From contig JABDJR010000080.1 in assembly GCA_013003415.1 (NCBI GenBank), positions 1-7,268 on the forward strand: a DNA stretch of 7,268 bases, in the 5' to 3' direction. Position 1 is the stretch's first letter. Every line of letters starts with the position of its first letter. The position numbers and the translations under genes were made by a program. Positions 1 to 5,120 of this stretch are shown piece by piece. Below the pieces are notes generated by a model, which searched no databases, had not been told where the DNA came from, and saw only the letters and a list, made by a program, of their open reading frames with translations. This stretch comes from Candidatus Eiseniibacteriota bacterium. GTDB lineage: Bacteria; Eisenbacteria; RBG-16-71-46; JABDJR01.

Positions 1-501
1 GCGTTAGGCATGGCCAGCCACTTTGAGGCGGCCAAAGGCGCCTACCTGATTCGCGATTACCGAAGCGACCAACCGCGCCAAGGTTGCATCTTTGTTCAAG
101 GAACGAGCACCACAGCCAATATTGTGAAGCTTCTCCCCGAGTTGGATAAGCAGGGATTGAACGTAAAGTTGGTAGCCGCGATTTCGCCTCAGTTGTTCCA
201 GCTGCAAGACGAGGCCTATCGGAAATCCATGATTACCGACGCCGATCGCTTCGACTCCACCTACATTTCGAATCGCTCACGGCGCGTCACTTGGGACTGG
301 TCTTTAAACCCGCTCTCCAACGAGTATGCACTCACGAGTGATTTCGATGATCGCTGGCGGACCGGTGGCAACTTGGACGAAGTCATTGAGGAAGCTCACC
401 TCTCGCCCGAGTGGTTGTTGCAGGGAATCGAGCGCTTCGTGAAAGATCGGGAGAAGCGTTTGGCGCGGATGAGTGATTTGGTGAACGCCGCCAAGAGCTA
501 G
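1..501 (+). CDS. tkt: Transketolase family protein, C-terminal part (5' end outside window)
   Basis: The reading frame is open from the first base (Ala-Leu-Gly before the first visible Met), so the Met at position 10 is probably internal and the gene starts upstream of the window. The visible 166 residues match the C-terminal domain of a transketolase-like thiamine-diphosphate enzyme: a start in GMASHFEAAKGAYLIRDY, a VQGTSTTANIVKLLPEL stretch where the Rossmann-like C-terminal domain begins, AAISPQLFQLQDEAYR, and near the end DDRWRTGG followed by a conserved EEAHLSPEWLL helix. Transketolases move two-carbon ketol units between sugar phosphates in the cytosolic pentose phosphate pathway. The thiamine-binding and pyrimidine-binding domains would lie upstream, so the exact substrate cannot be confirmed here. 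The stop codon TAG at 499-501 overlaps the stop of the convergent gene by four bases (CTAG). Family assignment is from remembered motif similarity; I am less sure of the exact subfamily. Confidence 0.82.
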   Translation, partial: ALGMASHFEAAKGAYLIRDYRSDQPRQGCIFVQGTSTTANIVKLLPELDKQGLNVKLVAAISPQLFQLQDEAYRKSMITDADRFDSTYISNRSRRVTWDWSLNPLSNEYALTSDFDDRWRTGGNLDEVIEEAHLSPEWLLQGIERFVKDREKRLARMSDLVNAAKS

Positions 502-1130
502 GCGCGGGCCTGGCTATTCGAAAACAGCTTGGGCGAGGACGCGGCGACAAGACCAATCCAGACCACTCCGGGAAAAATGATGGGCGCAAAGGGAGACTCG
601 TAGGTCGCGTAGGACAGAACCGCGAGCAACCTCGGGTGATTGATCAACAAGGAAAATATCTCACTCCCTAGTTTCCCAGGATCAACAAAAAGATCGATGG
701 GAACCCCGGCTATGTTCTCGACAACCGGAATGTAGAGGCGAAAACCTACGAACCCCAGGATGAGCAACGTCCCCAATCCCAACACAATCAGCAGTCGCTT
801 CCGGCGAAGCTTTGAAAGCAGAAACAACGAAAAGAACAAAACAAAGGGCGACACCACCAGAGCCTGCAAACTCACAGGGACGGTTAAGACAGGGGCCGGG
901 TTTTGGGGAATGGGGTAGCGTCCTTTTACTTTGATGGCGCTATCAATGGGGTAGCCAGCGTGAGGGAAGGGTTCTATTCGAGTGTCGAGAAACGGCCCCA
1001 GACTCAAGTAGCCGTCGACCGCGGGCCGCAAGGGCTTCACCAGCACTTCTTGTAAAGGAAGCGGGGCTGCAAACACGACATAGATGAGGGCGACTAATAC
1101 CACCCGAATGAACAAGGACCGTTTTGACAT
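498..1130 (-). CDS. Multi-pass membrane protein, probable exosortase-associated partner
   Basis: This 210-residue protein has about four hydrophobic segments: near residues 6-24, 84-105, 113-134 and 184-200. A basic stretch (KLRRKR) sits between the second and third. A polar loop of about 60 residues follows the first segment and a second polar loop lies near 135-183, both probably outside the inner membrane. The ATG start follows directly on the TAG stop of the exosortase gene, with AAAGG six bases upstream, so the two are almost certainly co-transcribed and translationally coupled. Position and topology fit the poorly characterised membrane proteins that accompany XrtH-type exosortases. I recognise no catalytic motif, and the link to exosortase function is inferred from context. 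The last codon overlaps the stop of the transketolase gene on the other strand. Confidence 0.72.
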   Translation of the reverse strand: MSKRSLFIRVVLVALIYVVFAAPLPLQEVLVKPLRPAVDGYLSLGPFLDTRIEPFPHAGYPIDSAIKVKGRYPIPQNPAPVLTVPVSLQALVVSPFVLFFSLFLLSKLRRKRLLIVLGLGTLLILGFVGFRLYIPVVENIAGVPIDLFVDPGKLGSEIFSLLINHPRLLAVLSYATYESPFAPIIFPGVVWIGLVAASSPKLFSNSQARA

Positions 1131-1679
1131 CTATGCCTTTGTCGGTTGAATTGCCTTCCGCTTCAGAGCCCACTGGGCCCAAAACAGCCACGCTCCGCCC
1201 GCGAGGAGCAAAATGCAGATTGGCCAAAGTGTGCCGTGGAAGAAATCGAAGCTTCCCGGAATCTCAGCCCCCACCCAATACAAGGAAGCTATGCGCGCCG
1301 TATTGAGGGCCAGTAGCAGGACGATGCCTGCCACGGCCCCCATCAAACGTTTTCGAAACGCCACCGGAAAAGCCACAACTGCGGAGAGGAACAAGCCTAT
1401 CGGTTCTGCGGCGTCACACCCGTTCCGCACCGCAATGGAGTATTCCGGAGAACTTATGTTGGAACCGTTGGTCACGACCGATTTACCCAGAATCTGGAGC
1501 AACCCGCCCGCGGCCTGAGCACTCCAGGCGAACTGCCAGGGATTGAACACCGAGCCCGCCCAAGGCGTGGCCAGGAATGCATAAACCAACACCACCCCCA
1601 TCGCGAATATCGCGACAAACTTATAGGCGCGTTTTCGAGCCGGTTTGGCCGAGGCGTGTTTGGGTTTGGACTTCTTCAC
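1131..1679 (-). CDS. xrtH: Exosortase, XrtH type
   Basis: Exosortases are integral-membrane transpeptidase-like enzymes that recognise a C-terminal sorting signal and process or anchor the exported protein. From the GTG at 1679 the protein has 182 residues, the length of the short stand-alone XrtH group. The three family catalytic residues are visible: Cys88 in VRNGCDAAEP, Arg129 in LALNTARIASLY, and His148 in FDFFHGTLWP. Hydrophobic helices lie near 20-38, 90-108, 112-136 and 150-170, with a basic N-terminus (KKSKPKH) and C-terminus (ALKRK). The frame stays open to a GTG at 1736 inside the upstream gene, but that start lacks a ribosome site. The GTG at 1679 has GGGTGA four bases upstream, which aligns well with the 3' end of a normal Shine-Dalgarno. 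It lies 19 bases past the substrate gene's stop and abuts the membrane protein gene downstream. Family assignment is firm; the H subtype is based on length and motif resemblance. Confidence 0.88.
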   Translation of the reverse strand: MKKSKPKHASAKPARKRAYKFVAIFAMGVVLVYAFLATPWAGSVFNPWQFAWSAQAAGGLLQILGKSVVTNGSNISSPEYSIAVRNGCDAAEPIGLFLSAVVAFPVAFRKRLMGAVAGIVLLLALNTARIASLYWVGAEIPGSFDFFHGTLWPICILLLAGGAWLFWAQWALKRKAIQPTKA

Positions 1680-1683
1680 AGAT

Positions 1684-1689
1684 TCACCC
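1684..1689 (-). promoter_or_regulatory. Ribosome binding site that sets the exosortase start
   Basis: On the minus strand GGGTGA is followed by four bases and then GTG at 1679. GGTGA matches the 3' part of the consensus AAGGAGGTGA, and the aligned core spacing is normal. The competing GTG at 1736 has no purine-rich site, so the shorter protein is preferred. Confidence 0.5.
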
Positions 1690-1698
1690 GTTCGATCA

Positions 1699-2385
1699 CT
1701 AGGCCAATCGTTTGGTGATGAGAACCGCGCCTCCACCTAAGAGCCCCAGTGCCAGCAGCGCTTTCGCCCACGCAGGGAGAGGAACTCCGGTGCCCGGGGT
1801 TGTTCCCGTCTCGAGAATGTCTCCCGCAAGGGAGGCCGAAATGGGACCGTACTCAGTATCTGCGGCCGTATTCATGACCCCGGTAACCAAATTGTTGCAG
1901 GGGATGACCTGCGAAGTTCCCGTGCTTCGGCCTGAAGTGCCTGGCCACGGAGCGCCAGCAAAACTAGCGAAGGGGCCGGTGGGAGCCGCGCTTATCTCCA
2001 GGACATAAGAAGGGCTACTAATAGGGTAGTGCATGGCTACCGTAGGCATGCCGCACCGGCAGGTATTCTCGCCAAGCAGGAAAGTGGCTCCAGGTGGGGC
2101 CTGAGCGGCGTTTAGGAATCGGTTACGAAAGGCCAGGGCATCTGTCCCCTCACGCAGATCTACCGCCCACGGCCCGCTAGTGACGGTTCCAAACGATGTC
2201 GTCCGGAAATAGGCTGTTACAACAGCTCCAGTCTCACCATCGCTTCCACCGCCAAAACCAATGATTTGATAGCGAGAACCTGGCGGAATACCACAGGACG
2301 CAAAAAGTTCGGTAGGAACAAAGGTGAGAAGAAAAACAAGGGCGACCAGCGAAAATGGGCAAGACATAGTTAGCCTGCGAGACAT
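1699..2385 (-). CDS. Secreted protein with VPLPAW-type C-terminal exosortase sorting signal
   Basis: The 228-residue product starts with a Sec signal peptide: SRR, then a hydrophobic core at about residues 11-24, with likely cleavage after LFA at residue 29. It ends in a tripartite sorting signal at 201-228: a VPLPAW motif, a hydrophobic glycine-rich helix, and a KR cluster four residues from the end. The region between is rich in Gly, Ser, Thr and Pro. It has four mature cysteines (SCG at the new N-terminus, CRC, and IPC) that could form disulfides, and a TG-rich linker (TGTTPGTG) just before the signal. No known domain is recognised in the body. The adjacent co-directional exosortase makes this its probable cognate substrate. 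The motif shares VPLPA with the class named for it and the following Trp with the IPTLxxWG class. The ATG at 2385 is chosen over that at 2397 because GGAGG lies between the two. Confidence 0.85.
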   Translation of the reverse strand: MSRRLTMSCPFSLVALVFLLTFVPTELFASCGIPPGSRYQIIGFGGGSDGETGAVVTAYFRTTSFGTVTSGPWAVDLREGTDALAFRNRFLNAAQAPPGATFLLGENTCRCGMPTVAMHYPISSPSYVLEISAAPTGPFASFAGAPWPGTSGRSTGTSQVIPCNNLVTGVMNTAADTEYGPISASLAGDILETGTTPGTGVPLPAWAKALLALGLLGGGAVLITKRLA

Positions 2386-2390
2386 TGAAA

Positions 2391-2395
2391 CCTCC
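2391..2395 (-). promoter_or_regulatory. Ribosome binding site that sets the sorting-signal protein start
   Basis: GGAGG on the minus strand lies five bases before the ATG at 2385. The upstream in-frame ATG at 2397 overlaps this site and has no good site of its own. The shorter start gives a normal signal peptide with SRR at its N-terminus. Confidence 0.7.
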
Positions 2396-2431
2396 ATATG
2401 TTGGGACCGGTGAAATCACGACCATGGAGAG

Positions 2432-2452
2432 ACTGAGACCTTAATTCTCAGT
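2432..2452. repeat. Perfect 7-bp inverted repeat, operator-like
   Basis: The arms ACTGAGA (2432-2438) and TCTCAGT (2446-2452) are perfect inverted complements separated by seven bases. The repeat covers the end of the candidate -10 box and the expected transcription start of the sorting-signal protein gene. A protein bound there would block transcription. It could equally fold as a small hairpin at the 5' end of the transcript. No regulator is identifiable in the window. Confidence 0.45.
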
Positions 2453-2478
2453 ATGGTTACGATTAACGTATGCGACAA
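2450..2478 (-). promoter_or_regulatory. Candidate sigma70 promoter of the exosortase cassette
   Basis: On the minus strand TTGTCG (2478-2473) and CATACT (2455-2450) are separated by exactly 17 bases, each matching 4 of 6 consensus positions. It would give a 5' leader of about 60 bases before the ATG at 2385. I saw no sigma54-like TGGCA-N-TTGC element in this gap. Confidence 0.4.
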
Positions 2479-2599
2479 GAGGCAGGTTAAGTTTCTTCAC
2501 AACCAGCACGGCGTCGGATTTGATTCAGGTAGCCAATGCAGCTAATTCAAGCTGTCCAACAAGCGAGTGTCGCGATTCGCTTCTTTGCGCCGAGCACAA

Positions 2600-2779
2600 T
2601 CATGCCTTCGATTTTCGCCCAGCGCGGTACCCGCGATCGTAGGCGCGGTTCGCCAGCTCGGCGTAGTGCTGCGCATCGGTGTCTGTGGCGCAACTAAGCA
2701 GCGCCATCCCGTTTTCGTCCCGCACCACGAACTTGCCGTCTTCTTCAAAGACCTCGTAGGGCTTTTGTGTGTCGGCCAT
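2600..2779 (-). CDS. Conserved-looking 59-residue hypothetical protein
   Basis: This frame encodes a 59-residue soluble protein that starts MADTQKPYEVFEEDGKFVV. Its ATG lies two bases past the stop of the RF-like gene, with GAGGA about seven bases upstream, so it reads as the last gene of the operon. The composition is gene-like: an acidic N-terminal half with alternating strand-like character (FEEDGKFVVRDENG), a helical middle (TDTDAQHYAELANRAYDRGYRAG) and a basic end (GRKSKA). The GKFVVRDENG...A...A..A..LN layout is like that of small proteins whose strands carry a short query-like fold, but I recognise no named family. No signal peptide, Cys pair or membrane segment is seen; there is one Cys. 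The other frames across this stretch give low-complexity Arg/Thr/Trp-rich products, so this is the likely coding one. Function unknown. Confidence 0.75.
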   Translation of the reverse strand: MADTQKPYEVFEEDGKFVVRDENGMALLSCATDTDAQHYAELANRAYDRGYRAGRKSKA

Positions 2780-2781
2780 GG

Positions 2782-3159
2782 CTAGTCCTCAATCCGTCGA
2801 CGATCGGACTTTGTTTTGCTCCGTCGCCGTTTGTCGGCCAGGCGCTTTTCCTTCGCGGCTTTGGAAGGCTTGGTACGTTTCCGTTTCTTAGGCGGAGTAA
2901 GAAGTGTCTCCAACTTCCCTCGCAAACGAGCTAATGCATCTTTCAAGTTTCGGTGTTGCGATCGCTCTCGTCGCCCAATCACCACCAACCCACTGGGCCG
3001 GTGATACAGACGCACCGAACTCATGGTTGTGTTCTTGTGCTGTCCCCCCGGGCCGGAAGACTTAAACACCGAGATGTTGCACTCGTCTTGAAGTTCATCT
3101 TGCGATTCGGGGAGTTTGTAGGTGTCGCGCAACTCAGCCGGGGTGATGCGAGTTTTCAT
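2782..3159 (-). CDS. Peptide chain release factor-like protein (RF-1 domain, ribosome-rescue type)
   Basis: The 125-residue protein holds the catalytic GGQ of class I release factors at residues 38-40, within KSSGPGGQHKNTTMSSVRL. The following ERSQHRNLKDALARL matches the RF-1 domain helix. There are no codon-recognition domains. The C-terminal 35 residues are very basic (PPKKRKRTKPSK, then RRRSKTKSDRRR). A basic tail of this kind lets ArfB (YaeJ) and the mitochondrial protein MTRFR enter stalled ribosomes without a stop codon. By analogy this protein hydrolyses peptidyl-tRNA on stalled ribosomes or released large subunits. Compared with ArfB it has a longer N-terminus, with GGQ about 12 residues further in, so it belongs to a neighbouring uncharacterised group. 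The ATG overlaps the deacetylase stop (TAATG), indicating translational coupling. Confidence 0.85.
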   Translation of the reverse strand: MKTRITPAELRDTYKLPESQDELQDECNISVFKSSGPGGQHKNTTMSSVRLYHRPSGLVVIGRRERSQHRNLKDALARLRGKLETLLTPPKKRKRTKPSKAAKEKRLADKRRRSKTKSDRRRIED

Positions 3160-4073
3160 TACTTCAAACCGTCTTCTTGAGGCCAGACTTCAAGCATTTC
3201 CAAAACCGCATTGGTGTGAATCTTCGCCGTGTCCTCAGCCCGAACCGCATAGCCGCCTGCTGTGGTAGCCACAACCACCGCCCCCACTTGCTTCGCCGCT
3301 TCGTACACCATGCGATCTCGAGCGCGAAGCCCATCAAAACTCAAACTCAAACCACCCAACTGATCGGCATGATACGGGTCGGCCCCAGCTACATACTGAA
3401 CCAAGTTGGGTTTCTGGTCGTAGATCGACTTCGCTAGTCCCTCATCCAGCTGCTGGAGATACTCCTCGTCACCCATGCGGTCACGCAGCCCAACGTCGAG
3501 GTCGCCCTTTTCTTTAGGCATGGGGTAGTTGTTCTGCTGGTGCATGCTAAAGGTGAACACGCGATCTTCCCCCTGAAACATGCGAGCGGTGCCGTTTCCC
3601 TGATGCACGTCTAAATCCACAACGGACACTTTCTCCACCCACCCGGCTTTCAAAGCAAATGCCGAAGCCACTCCAACATCGTTCAAGTAGCAGAAGCCTT
3701 CCGCATGACCCGGATAGGCGTGATGAAACCCGCCTCCAATGTGAAAAGCTGCCCCACAGCCCAGCGCCTCGGCGGTTGCCGTAATCGTTCCGTCGACCGC
3801 GGTCAGAAACCAATTCAGGATCGGCTGATCCAGAGGCAACTCCGAGCGCATGGTTTCCTGGGTCTGCCGAAGGTTTAACAGGTCATCGAGGTAGTCCTTT
3901 CGATGCACAAGTTGCAGCACCTCCGTACCGTAGGAACGAGGCAACAGAAAAGCCTCGGGCTCAAAAGAACCCGAGGCCAATAACTGATCGCGAACCATCC
4001 CGTACTTCTGTACGGGAAAAACATGCGCGCCTATGTCGGCTCCGTAGCTTGGGCTATAAACCAGAGCCGGCAC
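3159..4073 (-). CDS. Zinc-dependent histone deacetylase family protein (AcuC/HDAC11-like)
   Basis: The 304-residue length and motifs fit a single arginase/deacetylase-fold domain. The catalytic His pair is His117-His118 in GGGFHHAYPG. Zinc ligands are Asp155 and His157 in DLDVHQGNGT and Asp232 in AGADPY. The transition-state tyrosine is Tyr275 in TAGGY. GGFHH...GFCYLND and DxDVHQGNG resemble class IV (HDAC11-like) and bacterial AcuC-like enzymes more than the DVHHGDG class I form. The family removes acyl groups from lysine or small amines in the cytoplasm; the substrate here is unknown. The start is a GTG eight bases after the isomerase stop, with only a weak site (GTAAG), so translation probably relies on coupling. 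The next Met, residue 26, is too far inside the fold to be the start. Confidence 0.92.
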   Translation of the reverse strand: MPALVYSPSYGADIGAHVFPVQKYGMVRDQLLASGSFEPEAFLLPRSYGTEVLQLVHRKDYLDDLLNLRQTQETMRSELPLDQPILNWFLTAVDGTITATAEALGCGAAFHIGGGFHHAYPGHAEGFCYLNDVGVASAFALKAGWVEKVSVVDLDVHQGNGTARMFQGEDRVFTFSMHQQNNYPMPKEKGDLDVGLRDRMGDEEYLQQLDEGLAKSIYDQKPNLVQYVAGADPYHADQLGGLSLSFDGLRARDRMVYEAAKQVGAVVVATTAGGYAVRAEDTAKIHTNAVLEMLEVWPQEDGLK

Positions 4074-4081
4074 GGTATGTC

Positions 4082-4879
4082 TTACTGAATAACGACGTCT
4101 TGGATCACGACCGGGCTGGTGGGCTTGCTGCCGGCACCAACCGGAACTGCACAGATCGCGTTGACGACATCCATACCCTCCATCACCTCGCCAAAGATGG
4201 TGTGTTTACCATTGAGGTGTGGAGTAGGTACTTGAGTGATAAAGAACTGGCTGCTGTTCGTATTGGGACCGGCGTTGGCCATGGCCAAAAGACCAGGGCG
4301 TGAGAAGGTGAGGCTCGGATCGGTCTCATCTTCAAACTTGCCACCCCAAAGCGAGGAGCCGCCACGACCGGTGCCGGTGGGATCGCCACCCTGGATCATG
4401 AATTGCTTGATCACGCGGTGGAAGGTAACGCCATCGTAGTAATCTTTGGCGGCAAGGCCCTTAAAGTTAGCAACCGTCTTCGGGGCCACTTTTGGGTAGA
4501 AGCGAATTTTGACATCGCCCTTATTGGTCTTGATGACCGCAACTTCGGTTTCGGGACCGGGGTCACCGTCCATGGAACGCTTCACGAGAGGGCTGGAAGC
4601 CTCTTTCTTGGAGTCCATCTTGGTGTCGGCCTTCTTGGTGCCGCTGTCCGTGGCCGGAGTAATTCCGGTGCGATCGGTGGTTTCACCATGATCACCATGA
4701 TCCGGGACGCCGTCGCCATCATGATCGTGGGGAACCGGAGCCTTTTTGGTGTCTACTTTGGTATCCGTGGCCGCCGCATTGTTGGCCGCCGTATCGGTCT
4801 TATCTGAGTCTTTGCTGCAACCAGCGAGGGCAACAAAAGCCCCCATCAAAATCGTGAATAAAATCAAATTCCAACGCAT
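4082..4879 (-). CDS. Cyclophilin-type peptidyl-prolyl isomerase, lipoprotein
   Basis: The 265-residue protein begins with a lipoprotein signal peptide: hydrophobic residues 5-19, then the lipobox LAGC with Cys21 as the lipid-modified residue. Residues 22-110 are a low-complexity, Lys/Asp/Thr/Ala-rich linker containing an acidic loop DHDGDGVPDHGDHG (52-65). The loop fits the DxDxDGxxD calcium-loop pattern of thrombospondin type 3 repeats. The cyclophilin domain runs from about 113 to 265, with FHRV (catalytic Arg155), Phe160, Gln163, NSSQFFIT (Phe213), and HLNGKHTIFG (Leu222, His226). His221 sits where cyclosporin-sensitive human cyclophilin A has Trp121. It likely catalyses proline isomerisation of exported proteins at a membrane face. 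The ATG has AAGGA five bases upstream and the gene heads a four-gene operon with a candidate promoter at 4949-4977. Confidence 0.92.
   Translation of the reverse strand: MRWNLILFTILMGAFVALAGCSKDSDKTDTAANNAAATDTKVDTKKAPVPHDHDGDGVPDHGDHGETTDRTGITPATDSGTKKADTKMDSKKEASSPLVKRSMDGDPGPETEVAVIKTNKGDVKIRFYPKVAPKTVANFKGLAAKDYYDGVTFHRVIKQFMIQGGDPTGTGRGGSSLWGGKFEDETDPSLTFSRPGLLAMANAGPNTNSSQFFITQVPTPHLNGKHTIFGEVMEGMDVVNAICAVPVGAGSKPTSPVVIQDVVIQ
4685..4702. repeat. In-frame tandem 9-bp repeat in the isomerase linker
   Basis: ACCATGATC occurs twice in direct tandem (4685-4693 and 4694-4702). On the coding strand it reads GATCATGGT twice and encodes the Asp-His-Gly, Asp-His-Gly end of the acidic loop. It is a simple duplication that could grow or shrink the loop by three residues per copy. 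Confidence 0.6.
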
Positions 4880-4905
4880 GTTTTTCCTTTCTTATGAGAC
4901 CAATC

Positions 4906-4930
4906 AAAAATCTCCCCTACCCGGCGGGAG
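4906..4930 (-). terminator. Terminator-like hairpin in the isomerase operon leader
   Basis: On the minus strand CTCCC (4930-4926) and GGGAG (4916-4912) can pair around a nine-base loop. One A and five T residues (4910-4906) follow. The stem is short but all G/C except one pair. It lies inside the predicted 5' leader, downstream of the candidate promoter and upstream of the ribosome site, so it could act as an attenuator. With a 5-bp stem this remains weak. Confidence 0.25.
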
Positions 4931-4948
4931 GTCTGATCTCGGCCGACT

Positions 4949-4977
4949 ATTCTACGCGTGGAATCGCCGCCGATCAA
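4949..4977 (-). promoter_or_regulatory. Candidate sigma70 promoter of the isomerase-deacetylase operon
   Basis: On the minus strand TTGATC (4977-4972) and TAGAAT (4954-4949) are separated by exactly 17 bases, matching 4 and 5 of 6 consensus positions. It predicts a start near 4942 and a leader of about 60 bases before the ATG at 4879. Confidence 0.55.
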
Positions 4978-5061
4978 CCTCGGCTCGCCAAAGGCGTCTA
5001 AGAACCCCCAGACTGAGCTGTTTTCGCGAATTTTCGAGGCTTGGATTCTGTAGAACTAGGT

Positions 5062-5090
5062 TTGACGGGGGTTAGGCCTTCGTAGACAAT
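5062..5090 (+). promoter_or_regulatory. Candidate sigma70 promoter of fabI
   Basis: TTGACG (5062-5067) and GACAAT (5085-5090) are separated by exactly 17 bases, matching 5 and 4 of 6 consensus positions. A run of seven C (5091-5097) follows and holds the expected transcription start. The leader before the fabI ATG would be about 23-25 bases, just enough to carry the GGGAGG ribosome site at 5112-5117. Confidence 0.55.
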
Positions 5091-5120
5091 CCCCCCCAAG
5101 CTCAACGAAATGGGAGGAGC

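Noticed and set aside
2400..2545. Sigma54 promoter for the sorting-signal protein
   Set aside because: Some exosortase substrates use sigma54, but no TGGCAC-N5-TTGC-like match is present; a sigma70-like pair is.
2561..2582. Stem AAGCGA/TCGCTT after the 59-residue gene, as a terminator
   Set aside because: The stem is 6 bp with a 10-base loop and no T run follows it on the minus strand. A second small stem at 2539-2554 also lacks one.
2542..2748. 68-residue minus-strand frame
   Set aside because: It overlaps the 59-residue gene in another frame, has a low-complexity Thr/Arg/Trp-rich product and no ribosome site. The 59-residue frame fits the operon.
4403..4807. 134-residue plus-strand frame
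   Set aside because: It is the antisense shadow of the isomerase linker and domain; Gly/Val/Ile-rich with no start signal.
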